A DNA stretch of 64,000 nt from Paragordius varius (GCA_964247055.1 OZ176054.1:13020001-13084000); one strand, 5' to 3'. Counted from the stretch's first letter, positions 12,600-25,002 are shown. Numbers and translations: made by a program. Notes: a model not told the origin generated them from the sequence alone.

Positions 12600-15328
12600 T
12601 ATTCCTAAATTTCATTTTTTCCACAGTTTTTATTAACCATGAAATATTTGTCTGAAATGGAGAATTATCAAACCTTAGTGTTATGTTCAGGACATCCGCA
12701 CGGTTTATTCCCAAACATTTGGAATTATGGAACATGTGAAAAAACGGGAAAATTAGGTAATAAACTCTTTTATAAAATTGACAAAAAATTTATTTTTTTT
12801 GATCAGTTGAAAATTGAATACGTACACTATTTTTAAACTTATGCTAACATAAAGAAATACAGCCAAGTTATCCGCGTTTGATTATTACAAATGGCCTGGT
12901 GCTACCAACATGTCAGGAACCAGAAAAGCAGCATGATAGAGCCTACGTTTCAGATTACGAGCGATTATTTGGTTTGAATGTTAGCCAATATGGACAAATG
13001 ACAGCTGGGAGTTTTTGTTACATTGGACCTCAGGGTATAGTCCATGGCACAACTCTAACTTTGCTTAACATAGCTCGAACAAATTTCGGCGTCCAGAATG
13101 TGACTGATCTGGTGGGTAAGGTAACACATAATATTACATACAATATGGATACCTTTAAATATGTTTCAAGTGTGGGTATTGGAACCGGAATTATTTTGGG
13201 GGTGTTTAGGAGAAATATTTTACAAGCTGTCATAAAAGAAAAAAGTTTTTGTAAATTTTTATCATTAAAATTTTTAAACTTACAATTAATATTCATTTCA
13301 TTTCATAGCAAGAGTATTGTAATTATTATAGAGAAGCAAATATTTTGGCCTAAATTATATTTTTGCAGCTATTTTTTCAGATTCCTATCAAAAAAGTTGT
13401 GACATTGGCGGTTTGACCATAATTTTAATAATCAAAACCAGTTATAACCATTGCCCACATATGTTTAGTCGAAGATATAAAAAATTTAACATAAACTAAC
13501 GCCAAAAATGATTTCAGGTTTTAATTCCTTTAAATTTTCTAATGGCAAAAAAATGAAATAGCTTTTTATGAAAAAAAAAATCTTTAGGTATTTGTATCAA
13601 GCGGATTGGGTGGAATGAGTGGAGCTCAAGCTAAGGCTTGCAAAATCTTGTCATGTTTTGGGCTTATTGCTGAAGTAAATTTTATTGCCCCTTAAAAATA
13701 TATATATTTATATATCATGATAAGTTAACTTACCAAAATTTTAGTCATTTAGTAGATGTTGTATGACTCTTGAGGTATAATTTATTTTATTAACAATATT
13801 CATTTAGATAAATAGTGTGACAGCACAAAAAAGATTGAATCAAGGATGGTTGGATGAAGTGAGCGATGACTTGGATTTCTGTATTAACCAAATACGACAA
13901 TATAAACGGGATCTTATAAGCAAATCTATAGCATACTGTGGAAACATTGTGGATCCTCTGGTAAAAATGGGAAAAATTTGTTCTTTTATGTACAAAACGT
14001 ACATGCATTTTTGCTTTATAGCCAAAAAATAATGTTTAGGGCAAAATTGGCAGAACTATATGAAGAAACCGGTGAAAAATTAGTAGATTTTGGTTCTGAC
14101 CAAACCTCTCTTCACAATCCCTACAATGGTGGATATTATCCGGTCGGTTATAGCTGGTTCGAGGCGAATCAGCTATTAGCGACAAAGCCTGAACGGTTTC
14201 AGAGGGAAGTTTGTCAAAGTTTGATACAGCAAGTCACGCATATCAATAGGTTTTATCCTAATCCTTATCTAATAATTTTATGAAATCAAGTTTATTTCTC
14301 CTATTAGAATGACAGAAATGACTGGGTTAGTATTTTTTGATTATGGCAATGCTTTTTTGCTTGAAGCTGCAAAAGCTGGAGCACCAATTTACAAAAATAG
14401 CGATATAGCTTGCAATAATTTTGGAGATACAAATCAAATTGGCGATTCAGTTGAATGGATATATAGATACCCATCCTATGTGGAAAATGTAATGGGTGAA
14501 ATTTTCGCATTTGGGTTTGGGTCTTTTCGTTGGGTATGTATGAGTCAGGATTCGAAAGATCTTGCTTATACCGATAAACTTGCGCTTTCCATCCTTAGGG
14601 AGATTATGAATGAACTAGATTCTAAAATACTTCAGTGCCAACAAAAACAAGAGCAGATGCGTAGCAAAGTTGACCTTTATGCCCGAATAAAATCTTACTA
14701 TGTCGATAATTGCTTTTGGATGGAACACATCATTTCTCAACCTCATGTGGGATACCTCACTGTAGGATCACTGGCCCGGATCCTCTATTCGGACGTTCAA
14801 GGGCGAATACGACTGGCTTGTGCCTTCAATAAGGCCATCGCAGATGGACACATAACGCAACCGATTGTGTGTAGTCGAGACCATCATGATGTTTCTGGGG
14901 CTGATAGCCCTTGGCGGGAAACAGCTAACATTCGAGACGGTTCCAACATGTGCATAGACATGTCCATTCAAAATGTCTTGGGAAACGCGGCCAGAGGAGC
15001 AACTTGGGTAGCCCTTCACAATGGCGGAGGAGTTGGTTGGAACCGTGCAAGCAATAATGGATTAGGTCTTGTGTTAGATGGACAACCGGAAACCGAACAA
15101 CGCATAAAGAATGTTATGATGTGGGATGTATTGAATGGTATGGTACGGAGATGTTGGTCTAATGCTTATAACTATAGCAAAAATGAAATTTCTCTCTCCG
15201 AAAAACGTGGGACATCATTGCCCTTAAGTGAGAAAACGACGTATTACAATGATCTTATAAAGAATTATTTGCAAGAACTTCAAACGGATATCAAGGGCTT
15301 AAAAATAACTTTACCCTTTGGTGAATAA

Positions 15329-15516
15329 ATCAGAGGAAACTTTATTCAAAAAGATATATGTTTATTTATTTGTTTGTTACAATATATATTATATATGATA
15401 ATAATTAATTGCCATATTATTATAAATACTTTGATGTCATCTATAGGTGTTTAAATAATTGACTAATGGTTTTTATTCTTTTTGCCAAAACAATCACAGA
15501 TACTTCCTTTATAAGA
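15329..15516. other. Convergent 3' spacer urocanase/AChE tail (unit 1)
   Basis: Short AT-rich interval between the urocanase stop (plus) and the acetylcholinesterase stop (minus). An AATAAA overlaps the urocanase stop codon, and minus-strand AATAAA copies sit around 15362-15370. The two transcripts probably overlap at their 3' ends. Units 2 (28861-29048), 3 (42402-42586) and 4 (55462-55631) have the same layout. Confidence 0.55.
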
Positions 15517-16487
15517 TTATGTTTTATTGTCGAAATGACAATTGTCATATTTGGAATTTTGGCGTGCGACATATTTTTCGAATTGGAGTTTCCAATCAAC
15601 GATATATTTTGTTTTCCAATCATTGAAGTGTGCTTTCCATTGGATTTCTAGATCACTTAGATCTTCTATTGACAAAAATATATTAGTTAAAAAACATATT
15701 GTCAAATAATATCAAACAAATTCGTTAATCGAATCTGGTTTTATAAAAATATCGACTTACGTGTAGCTAAAGCAAGATCGGGCATAAATTCATTCCAAAA
15801 TGCGCACTCTTTTATACGCGGACCTCGACCAACGTCAAATGCATCGATTGCAATATTCAAATATTCTCTATTATGGGCAGTGTGGATGGGCCATTGTATA
15901 TCGGACCAGGTTCCATCATCGTTTATGTTTGGATTTCTATTTTTTTAAGAAAAACGAAGGATAATTGAAAATTTTTTGGTTAATGGTCATATAGTCTATT
16001 AAAAAATATTATTATACCCAGTTTTAGCAAAATTGGTCCAGAATCGCATCATGAGCCAGCTTAGTTCAATTTCTTTGGGTTTATATCCCTTTGCAGGATC
16101 TAACGGTTCCCCAAATATATAATTGATTTCATCAGCATGCATGACGCCCATCCAAGATGGCCAGGGGTGAGTCGATGATCGGTGAGTATAATAGTATTTG
16201 AACACATTTGCCCCAGATTGGGTGTAGATGAAGGCGCCCATATTGACCCCACAGGTAATAATCTCCGACACTTTTGTCGAACGCATCTAACATTTTCTTG
16301 GGGTCCGAGGGATCCTCCCAATGAGTATACTCATAGAGTATGGCTTTTCGACCAATTTGATTGAATTTCGGAAATAATTCGGGTAAGGCTTTAGCAAAAG
16401 CGTGTCGATGAACGGTCACCGCCTTTTCTAACGGGATAAAGAGATTCGTTAGCTGATAAATGTTAAAATATGTGCCCTCGTCGAAAT
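15517..16487 (-). pseudogene. Acetylcholinesterase 3' fragment, unit 1
   Basis: C-terminal three exons of the AChE gene: truncated exon 16487-16018, then 15936-15761 and 15665-15517. Homology to the complete gene begins abruptly at the codon for N387 (NFDEGTYF), so the signal peptide, oxyanion hole and catalytic Ser are absent. The Glu (DEGT) and His (GVMHADE) parts and the tetramerisation tail (EIQWKAHFNDW, VDWKLQFEKY) remain. Against unit 4, five bases are missing around 16258 (VGDYYFTCGV region), shifting the frame. The sequence left of the cut (right of 16487 on the map) is inter-unit spacer. Confidence 0.9.
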
Positions 16488-16806
16488 TTAATATGGGTCT
16501 CCGCAACTCAGAGATTTTAAGTTAAAATTAAATCTTATATTTCAAAAAGTAATTTCTATATCATTTAAAGCGTTTTTAAAATTCCTTGTCCGTATTTGAG
16601 AATCATAAATTAGAATTAAGTAAGAATACAAATGTTTTTTTAATTATCTAATAATATCTATATATGATAACACAAAGGAACATTTAATTAAAATAAATTC
16701 AATCTCTGGTAATATTAGATAATTATTTTTAATAAAAAAAAGATTTATATAGCAATACAATAAATAAATTTTGGCAATTATTATTGTGGTACACATGTCT
16801 TATTCA

Positions 16807-16901
16807 TAGTAGCGTGTGGCATTAAACAATATTAGACCATAAAAGAATAAAAAAATGTTTTTAAAAAAAGGAATATTTATAGGTTTATATAATTAGGTAA
16901 T
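16807..16901. mobile_element. CAGTAGCG-type MITE, left half only
   Basis: The left inverted repeat (AGTAGCGTGTGGCATTAAAC and following) is retained. The right half is missing where the 0.5-kb inverted-repeat element begins. The spacer 2/3 copy shows the whole form. Confidence 0.75.
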
Positions 16902-17424
16902 GTAATGGTAAATAATGATTGGTTATGTTTCGTAATAACAGTTGTTAAAATCCGTAATAAAAAACGATAAAGGAATATTAATAGAATTAAACGAAAGTAT
17001 AAATAAAAATTATAAACGATATGTGAAACCCTTCGTCAATAGTAATTGCAGACTAGTTTCGTGCTTGTTAGCACTCATCAGTACGACACAACTATTTGAC
17101 TTGGGGTTTTACATTTCGATTTTGTATATATATCCAACTTTGCGATTTTGGTATAATTGCAGTTGATTATACGAATTTAAATTAAATTTAATGGAATTAT
17201 TGCAAAGTTAAATCGATATGTGAAAACCACAAGTCAAATAGTTGTGTCGTACTGATGAGTGCTAACAAAAACGAAACTAGTCTGCGATTACTATTGACGA
17301 AGGGTTTAACATATCGTTTATTTTTATTTATACTTTCAATTCTATTTAATTATTCTTTATCGTTATATTACGGATTTTAACAACTGTTATTACAAAAACA
17401 TAACCAATCCGTTCATTACCATTA
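16902..17424. mobile_element. 0.5-kb inverted-repeat element in spacer 1/2
   Basis: Arms of about 230 bp in inverted orientation (16902 to about 17130 and about 17190-17424), sharing GATTGGTTATG, AACAGTTGTTAAAATCCGTA and the GTTAGCACTCATCAGTACGA block. No ORF is seen. It is absent from the other spacers. Its right flank rejoins the spacer about 250 bp further on than its left flank, so insertion was accompanied or followed by a host deletion that also removed half of a MITE. Confidence 0.82.
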
Positions 17425-17587
17425 TATATCTATACATTGTTTTTACACACCTGTTTCAATACAAAGTAAGTTTATGTGGCGTTAAAAGTATAATGCAAAT
17501 GTTTCAAAATCGAGAATTTTTTTAAACAATAATTTTATTTATTTCAAATTACATCACAGAATAGAGGACATTAAATGGATCCATAAT

Positions 17588-20500
17588 TCAATCATTAGAA
17601 TTTTGTGGCCTAAAACAAATACATAAATTTGTCATGAAGGGTGATGTGTTTGATTTAGTTTTCGATTTTTTGACATTTTTATTGTTGTTTTCTCCAAATT
17701 GATGTTTGGGGCCTTCTACAGGAGTCTTGAATTTAACGCGTGATCCAATATTATCTTCTTGACTATAAAAAATATTCAAAAAAAATTCCTATAAAATTAG
17801 AGATCGGAACCGTCATGAACCAATACATGGTTTTAGGATTTCCAATAAAGCTTTATTCTTTAAGTTATGTCACATTGTGTTAACATACGGTATAAATTGA
17901 GATTATACGGACACTTAAATATATAGGCAAATCTTTTTTTAAAAGAACGCTATACTGTTAACCTGATTTTTTTAAAATATAAACCATTGTTTGTAAAAGG
18001 AAAAGAAATAAACAACTAAATTTTTTCCTAGTAATATTACAAACATGCTTTTTTTCATTTCTCATTTAGAATATTTTTAATATTTATTTCAATTATTTAC
18101 ATCTGACAACTTGTATTGATCGAAATATCCATACTTTAAATAAATTCAATTATTGTTGAATTATAATTCCAATATTAAAAGAATTATGTATAAATTGTAA
18201 TTAAATAATTTATATAGGAAAATTAGGGTTTACAAAAGTATGTCTTTTTACCAAAAAGCCTGTATTTAAATTTCACAATTTGTGTGTATTAATTTTTACT
18301 GCATATTTCTAAATCTAAATAACCGAACCATTTTCGGCAAAAAAACTATTCCGAATCCCATAAACGATCCCACTTTCCAATCTCAGAATAAAAATCAATT
18401 AATAGTATTAAAATTTTGAATGACTTTTTATTTTCCTTAAAAACTTATATTTAACTAAATGCGATTTTACTAGTGTATCATTTAGATTGAATAAGGGATG
18501 CTCATTGCTAAATTTTAACTTATTGTCCATTTAAAAATAGAGATAAAATTCAAATCATCATAAATGATTCCTATCCATATACTCATTTTTCCAATATACG
18601 TCCATTTTTATCAATTTTATTTAAAAATCCCATTTACAAAATATAAGCATTTATATACATTCATACCTTACAAGCTCATCACTTTTCATTGGATGGTAGG
18701 AGGGAAAACCTGATTCGAGTCCCCCCACACTCCGATCTAACATAACAGCGCTTGAAGTGAAATCTTCAAATCCGGATTCTTTTTTAGCATGCATTTTCTG
18801 TTGCTGTTGTCTTTTATTGGCAAAAAAATCCATGTAATTTTCATCATGTCCAACCATATTGTTGTCATTCATGTTTTGCCCCATTAAATTTTTATTTACA
18901 GGCATTACTGGCCATGCTAAATCGCTCGATGCCGATTGACCTATTCGTTTTTCATCTAAACCCTGTTTTTGTTTTATAATTTCAAATGAAAATCTTACGA
19001 AAGTATATTTAATTTTTGTTATAGTTAATTATCCAATAATTACTCTTAATTAGATAATCGGATTAAAATTGTTTTATAAGTTGGAAAGCAAAGTGTTTAG
19101 ATAGGACTACTAGTTAGAGATTGGATATATTAGTGTGCCCTAGTTTACAGACTATTAAGTTGGGCAATAATTAAATAGAAAAAAATATATTCAAAGGGCT
19201 TCGAACCGAAAATATATGAAACCAAAACTGAATTCCTGAGTTTTCGACAAAACCGGTTTCGTTGAGTTCAAGAACCTCCCCGGTTACCTTTTTAAATTCC
19301 CAGTTCTATTTTCACCTTATTTAAACCGGTTCGAAGCCCTGATTAAAGACATTTTTTAGCTTACCACATTTTGCATATCTTGTTTCACATCATCGGCATA
19401 GTAATAGGCGGAAGAAGAAATGTTAGATGGTTTTGTTTCCATATTGGTTGTTGATATTTCTGGCGAGGGAGGTAATTTCCCACTCCAATCAAACATGTAA
19501 TCATATTCCCAACCATAATTTTGCAATAATGTTTCAAATAACTCTTTAAGGTAGGCATAATCTGGCGTTTCGACAAAATCAAGGCCTCTGGCATACCGAA
19601 CCAAAATTTTGAATTCTTCGGGCAAACCCAAACATAGAGTATCCGGATCAATATCTCGTTTCATTTCAGCAATCTTACGGTACTTTTGTTTGGAGGATTC
19701 GGTTTTGATTAACTTTAAGCCTGGACTTGTGGATATTGCATCAAAAATATATATTAGATTTTGGATAAAATTTATATGAAAAAATTAAGATTATACGGAA
19801 AAAACCTAAAAATATAAAGATAAATATTTTTTTCTCACTTTTTTAATCATGAATTTGTGAATTTTTAATAATTGTTAACGATTGCAAAGTATGAGATAGA
19901 ATATATATTGATAACACAATTAATTACATTTTTTTATATTTTGTATATAAAAATTTATAGATTTAAAAAAGAATGGTTGTCTTTTAAAAAAATATTTTTG
20001 CCTTTATATTTTTTCATTTTGTCCGTATAGTTTCAGTTTTTACTGTATATGTGAATAAATATTTACCTTGCCAAGGCAAGGAACCCTTTAGAAAATATAG
20101 GAACATGTAGGCTAGTCCTTCAAGATCATCCCTTCGACTCTGTTCTATTCCAAAATGCGTGTTAACGGACATATATCGGGCAGTTCCAGTCAAGGGTTTC
20201 TGTTCGCGGTTTATGTGTTTACCTGATATACGATATGAGTTGACATAAAAATTTAAATTTTTATTTCATTAAAGAGTTACAGTAAAAATTGAAATTATAC
20301 ATACAAAACATAAAAACATATTTACAACTTTTTTTTAAAACACAACCATACTTTTTTAAACCGTTAGTTTTCCCACATAAACTATTTAATTTGATAAAAC
20401 AATAACTGTGTATCCAATTTACATGCCTATTTCAGATTTTGTGGTTTTTAAAACAATGAGTTTAAATAAATCAAGGATTAAAAAGTATGGTCGTTTTTTA

Positions 20501-21584
20501 AAAAAATTAGAAGTCTTTACGTTTTAGCGTTTTGTCCGCATAACTTATTTCATTTTTACTGTAAATTTTGTATAAATTTATACCATTTTTATCAATGTAT
20601 TCTTTGGCTAATCCAAAATCAACGATCCATATAATTCCCTCAGTACCGTTAGCCCGTTTTCCAATCAAAAAATTTTCTGGCTTAACATCCCGATAAACTA
20701 ACCCATAGTAATGTATAAATTCGATTCGATTTATCATTTGTATAGCAATCATAATCACTGTTTTAAGACTAAACTGTTTATTGCAGTACAGAAATAGGTC
20801 TTGAAGACAGGGTCCTAACAAGTCCATCACCATAACGCGATAGGATCCACAGTGACCAAAATAATATACGCGGGGTATACCTTCGGCATATATCCCATAC
20901 CTAAAAATAGAAATTGTTAAGAAAGAAAAAAAGTCTTAATTGCAGTAAAAATTAAATTAAATCAAATATAAAAGACTACCAACCGCCATACTTTTCCTTA
21001 GTTTTTATAAATACTTATAGTTTTGGGTAAATTTGGAATAGAAATGTAAATTAGTAACACTCTCAATTATACATGAAAATCTTAACAATTAAACTGTATA
21101 GCTTAAAACATTTGTCTGTCTTTATAAAAAATATTTTTCTTTACGCTTAGTCACCTATTTTATTTATAGTGTGATATAAAATCCAAAATTTTCGATTATT
21201 TCTGCAAGTTATTACGTAACGTTAATACCTTTCATCCTGGTGCAGTCGACTGTACAATTCATATTCCCGTTTTAGTTGAGGAATTTCAGCATTTCCAGCC
21301 TCAATCTTTATGGCAGCTAAAGTGTTTGTAGCTATATGGATACAATATCGCAATTCACCGAACGTACCCGAACCAATGTGCTGAGCTATTTGATATAAAT
21401 TTGGGTTATTTTTTATATTTGTGGTTCCGTTTGATTTTGAAAAACGATCCACACCAACTATACGACCCTGTAATTTGTCTTTTCCGCCACCATGGTGCGT
21501 TTCTGAGGAATTGATATTAACGCTATTATTGGAATGTTTAACCCCTATGTTATAATAGGGGTCCTCCGTTTTCCCGGGACTCAT
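17588..21584 (-). CDS. Casein kinase 1 gamma-like Ser/Thr kinase, unit 2 (intact)
   Basis: Exons 21584-21229, 20900-20584, 20222-20067, 19720-19365, 18962-18667 and 17762-17588 join in frame to 551 aa. CK1-gamma kinases are membrane-attached Ser/Thr kinases of Wnt and vesicle signalling (Drosophila gilgamesh is the known relative). Seen here: a glycine loop [15 protein letters not shown] lysine, [10 protein letters not shown] (gamma type, Tyr in place of His), [28 protein letters not shown], then [17 protein letters not shown] and [10 protein letters not shown], which close the lobe. The tail has a short glutamine run (QQQQ) and ends [13 protein letters not shown], whose Cys-x-Cys resembles the palmitoylation site at CK1-gamma C-termini (inference). 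Against unit 3, exon 3 lacks one codon (HIKYRE becomes HINRE) and exon 1 has one extra codon. It is divergent from urocanase copy 2, about 1.9 kb away. I expect it to be functional. Confidence 0.88.
17892..18301. mobile_element. CAGTAAAAATTG-type MITE with inner insert (CK1 intron 5, unit 2)
   Basis: Eroded outer arms enclose about 150 extra bases (ATTACAAACATG to GACAACTTGTATTG) that are shared with unit 3 but absent from units 1 and 4. Confidence 0.6.
19774..20045. mobile_element. CAGTAAAAATTG-type MITE (CK1 intron 3, unit 2)
   Basis: The undisturbed counterpart of the split copy in unit 1. The left end is eroded, the right end TTTTTACTG is intact. It contains the empty TA site of the 1.9-kb element near 19930. 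Confidence 0.8.
20280..20561. mobile_element. CAGTAAAAATTG-type MITE (CK1 intron 2, unit 2)
   Basis: Ends CAGTAAAAATTGAAATTATA and TTTCATTTTTACTG, TA flanks. Confidence 0.85.
20943..21170. mobile_element. CAGTAAAAATTG-type MITE, degenerate (CK1 intron 1, unit 2)
   Basis: Left end CAGTAAAAATTAAATTAAAT. The right end is poorly preserved. Same site as the unit 1 copy. Confidence 0.6.
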
Positions 21585-23415
21585 GATTTGAAATCCTAAT
21601 TACATATTAGGTCAATTAAACGAATCTTATTTGAAGATATTTCATTTTCTTAAACAGAAAGTTGGGACCCAAAAATAGTTTTTTTGCCAAATGAAAAATA
21701 AATTATAATATTACTAATAAAAATCACACTAATATCAGTTATAGTAAAAAAGAAATCATTTAATTTAACAATAATGCTATGCCGCGGTTTTAACAATCAC
21801 GTAAATTTGATTTTGTGATACATTTTTATTATATGCTTTATTTTTTTATATTTATTTTGGATTTGATATTCTTAATTATATTTATTAGGTATATCTTTAT
21901 ATTCATAAAAATTGATCATATAAATAGACCTTAACCTTCTTATGTATCTATTTATCAATAAATATAAATAGTGATTTTTTCATTTGTGTAATGTATAAAA
22001 AAATAAGTATATAGAAAACAATATATTTTGGGTAATTCATATTCTTTTGAGATAGATCCAAAGGTAAATTCAAAAAACTAATTCTTATATTATAAATCGC
22101 TCATAATCCGGGATTTATATTTTGATATAATAAAGTATCATGATTATGGCGCTTTTAGTTTGGTTACGAGTTATTAAACAGAGTGTATGATTTTTTTCAT
22201 ACCCAAAATCAAAAAATCGAAAATTTCACACAAATTATGTTATTCACTTATTGGAATAGAAGTAGGAAAAATTGTTTGTTGTATAATTAAGTAATTTTTT
22301 ATATTACTTTGCCATGAAAATAATTTAGCAATAAATCAGCTTATAAATTTGGAAATTAAATTCGGCATATATGGGTAGCATGTGAGAGAACTTTACATCA
22401 TATACATTTTTTTCATACACTTTAACATCGCTATTGTATATTCGTTTCTATTCTTTACAAACATAATAAATAATCCTTTTACAATGTGAGTAAGAACATA
22501 GAAAAAAGTGATACATGCCTAACATTTTTATTTCGTGCCTCAAAATGCGAAACAGGTAAGGTTTCAAAAAAATTTTTTAACCTAATTTGATTACTAATGT
22601 TAATAGGTGATAAGTAATATAACAAATATCCGTATAATTATTTAATCACGTTCATTATATAATGGTTAATCACTAGGAGTTGGGTGGAGCCCAGCGCAAA
22701 CTGTGAAAAATCAAATTAAAATTTGAAAAAGAAAAAGAGTGATATATTTTATATATCCCTGCTTAAGCTAACCCACATGAAGAAAAAATGAATTTTTAAC
22801 ATATAAAATGGTGTGTATAATTTGAGGTATTAAATGAGAAAATTTCATCCAATATCAAACGATGATTAATTGTTAATCGCCCAATTTAATAGGGTTAAAT
22901 TTTTCAAGGCAGTCTCTATCTAAAAGGTCAAATTATATTAGAAAATCATCATATTTATAAGCGATCTACATTTGCACAACTCTCAATCATAAAACTTTAC
23001 AAGTCCCATTTAATTCAAACAATAACACATACGGCCCTAAAAATGCTTTTTAATGGCCTCAATTAATTTTTTTGCATCTAAAATGTCTACAAATATGTCA
23101 AGCAATATAAAATTTATGGTATTAATTTAAAGTAAGCGGCCTTTGAAACAAGATAAATAATTTTCTCGGCCCTTTAAATTTTTTGGTGATTACACTGATT
23201 TAGAAGTTATCCAATGAAATATTGTTTTTGCATTAATTTTACACAAAAAACAAAAATCATCAATCACCATCATATATCCGACTGAATATATCAATTATAG
23301 TTGGTAAATTGCTAATCAAGGGATTATATTATTATTATTATTCATTTTCATAACAAATATGACCTTTAAAATATTATCCATATGGTTATTTATTTAAAAT
23401 AAAATTTAAATAGTT
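21585..23415. promoter_or_regulatory. Divergent CK1/urocanase intergenic region, unit 2
   Basis: Same region as 7049-9064, with many small indels. Relative to sister units about 65-70 bases just before the urocanase coding sequence are missing (around 23413), including the urocanase start codon. The CK1 side is normal. Confidence 0.5.
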
Positions 23416-24716
23416 TTTATTAGTGCCGGGATTCCATTAAATCCTCTTCCTCCACCATATAATGAGAAATCCGTATCAGCTGATATTCTCCGAGCCCCTT
23501 TTCGAAACAATGGACTAACTAAGCGAGAAAAAACGGTTAGAATTTTATTTTGGACTAACTTTTCAAATTTGAAGAATTTGTTTTAAATATTTTTGGGGTT
23601 TTAAAAAATTTGTTTGTATTTTTTTAATTCAAGTTAATTGTTTGATTTGAATAGTTATTTTTAACACAAACAATGTAACTAAAAAAACATTTTTTCCAGA
23701 ATCCTGTTAGCTATTCAAACAAAATAAAAATTTAAAAATATTTTTGATTATTAATATTTTGTCTAAAAATATTATTTTTTATATAATGGTAAAATCTACC
23801 TATTTTTTGCCTTTAATATTTTTAGTTTTTTTGCAAAAATCCTTATAACACATGAAAATAATCTTAATTGCATACATTTACGACTATTGATAATATCGCT
23901 TCAGAAAATATTTTAACAATGGACAAAATTTAGTGTGTTGTCAAATAATGATTATGGGTCATTTTCTATTTTACAATAAAACAAATAAAATTAATACAAT
24001 GCGTTGAAGCCATTTAATTTAGTCATAATGAATATTTATTGTAATTGATAATATGTAAACTTACATATTTCTAATATGGCGAATAATTTGTGCAATTATT
24101 TTTTTTAAATAAGCTTCTGTTTGTCTGATGGTCCGCATTACAACAAACACTCAAAAGCTTTAAATTTTTGATTTTTAAAACCTTGTTGTTGCTAAATTAT
24201 ATGGGCCACGTATGAAAGTTAAATTTTCTATTTGATTAGTGTGACTTATTTACTACCGTAAAATAATAATTATGCATTTATATACACAAAATATCGGATA
24301 TACCCAATTCAAGATTAAAAAAATAATATGCACCAACGATCCATAAATGCTATGTGAATTATTTAGGTAAATTCAAGAAGAGGTTTTATGATTTAGAAAA
24401 TCAATTCGGCCTTGAATATAGCGCCAAAAGCATTTTTCCTCTAACAATTTATATTTCCAAACTGATAATATTATTGTATGTTTATATATAGTTGGCAGTT
24501 AAAAATGTGCTCCGATATTTTCCCGTTTCTTTCCATGAGACGCTTGCCCCAGAATTTATGGAAGAACTTGAAAACAGAGGCCATATATATGCCTATCGAT
24601 TTAAACCTCAGATTAGAATAAAGTTTCTTATATATATTCTTATCCTTTAAACAATTTAGATTTTATTATCTAATTAAAAATTTGTTAATATAATTTAATA
24701 AAAAATTAAAAAATTA

Positions 24717-25002
24717 CAGTAAGAATTGAATACGGACAAAACGTAAAAATATAAAGACAATTTTTTAAAAGACAACCATATTATAAAACTTCCCATATAA
24801 GAAGCTACTTAGTTACAATAGATAAATATAGAATTGATTGTGTTAGTATTTTATATTACTCTATTTCACACTTTGCCATTTAAAACAATGAGTTATATTG
24901 AAATAAATTAAGATTTAAAAAGTATGGTTGTCTTTTGTGGAAAAAAATATTTGTCTTTATATTTTTACGTTTCGTCCTTCCGTATAATTACAATTTTTAC
25001 TG
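24717..25002. mobile_element. CAGTAAAAATTG-type MITE (urocanase intron 2, unit 2)
   Basis: Left end CAGTAAGAATTGAATACGGA, right end ACAATTTTTACTG, TA flanks. Confidence 0.85.

Larger units (their letters stand above)
9065..15328 (+). pseudogene. Urocanate hydratase gene, unit 1 (single-base frameshift in exon 7)
   Basis: Nine exons: 9065-9202, 10129-10259, 10692-10845, 12627-12756, 12855-13120, 13588-13674, 13808-13960, 14040-14249 and 14308-15328. Urocanase converts urocanate to imidazolonepropionate in histidine breakdown. Family blocks are clear: FPEELVTYGSNGQVFSNW, YGQMTAGSFCYIGPQGIVHG, GLGGMSGAQAKA (NAD-binding), GSDQTSLHNPYNGGYYPVGYSW, FDYGNAFLLEAAKAGA, DHHDVSGADSPWRETAN, GATWVALHNGGGVGWN. 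The start MAEYLKFISAG is intact. Exon 7 is one base longer than in units 2-4 (GATCCTCTGG against GATCTCTGG at 13951-13960), which puts exon 8 out of frame. If this is an assembly error the copy would be whole. Intron 3 carries a 1.13-kb transposon and a MITE. Confidence 0.85.
898..16487. repeat. Tandem unit 1 (CK1-gamma / urocanase / AChE tail)
   Basis: First visible copy of the four-fold tandem segment. Its first 500 bases or so, compared with unit 4, are missing or displaced by the LINE at the left edge. It is longer than the others because of two unit-specific insertions: a 1.9-kb palindromic element in CK1 intron 3 and a 1.1-kb element in urocanase intron 3. It ends at the breakpoint inside the acetylcholinesterase exon. 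Confidence 0.9.
16488..17587. other. Inter-unit spacer 1/2
   Basis: Non-coding DNA between the AChE breakpoint and the CK1 stop of unit 2. It starts with a junction sequence (ATGGGTCTCCGC) shared by all three spacers, then runs AT-rich to the left half of a CAGTAGCG-type MITE (about 16807-16901). The right half of that MITE and about 250 bp present in spacer 2/3 are replaced by the inverted-repeat element 16902-17424. Minus-strand AATAAA signals for CK1 lie near 17530-17545. Confidence 0.7.

Noticed and set aside
14768-15019. Minus-strand open frame antisense to urocanase exon 9, repeated in all four units
   Set aside because: It is conserved only because the plus-strand urocanase exon is conserved. 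Its peptide matches no family I recognise, and it has no splice or start context of its own.
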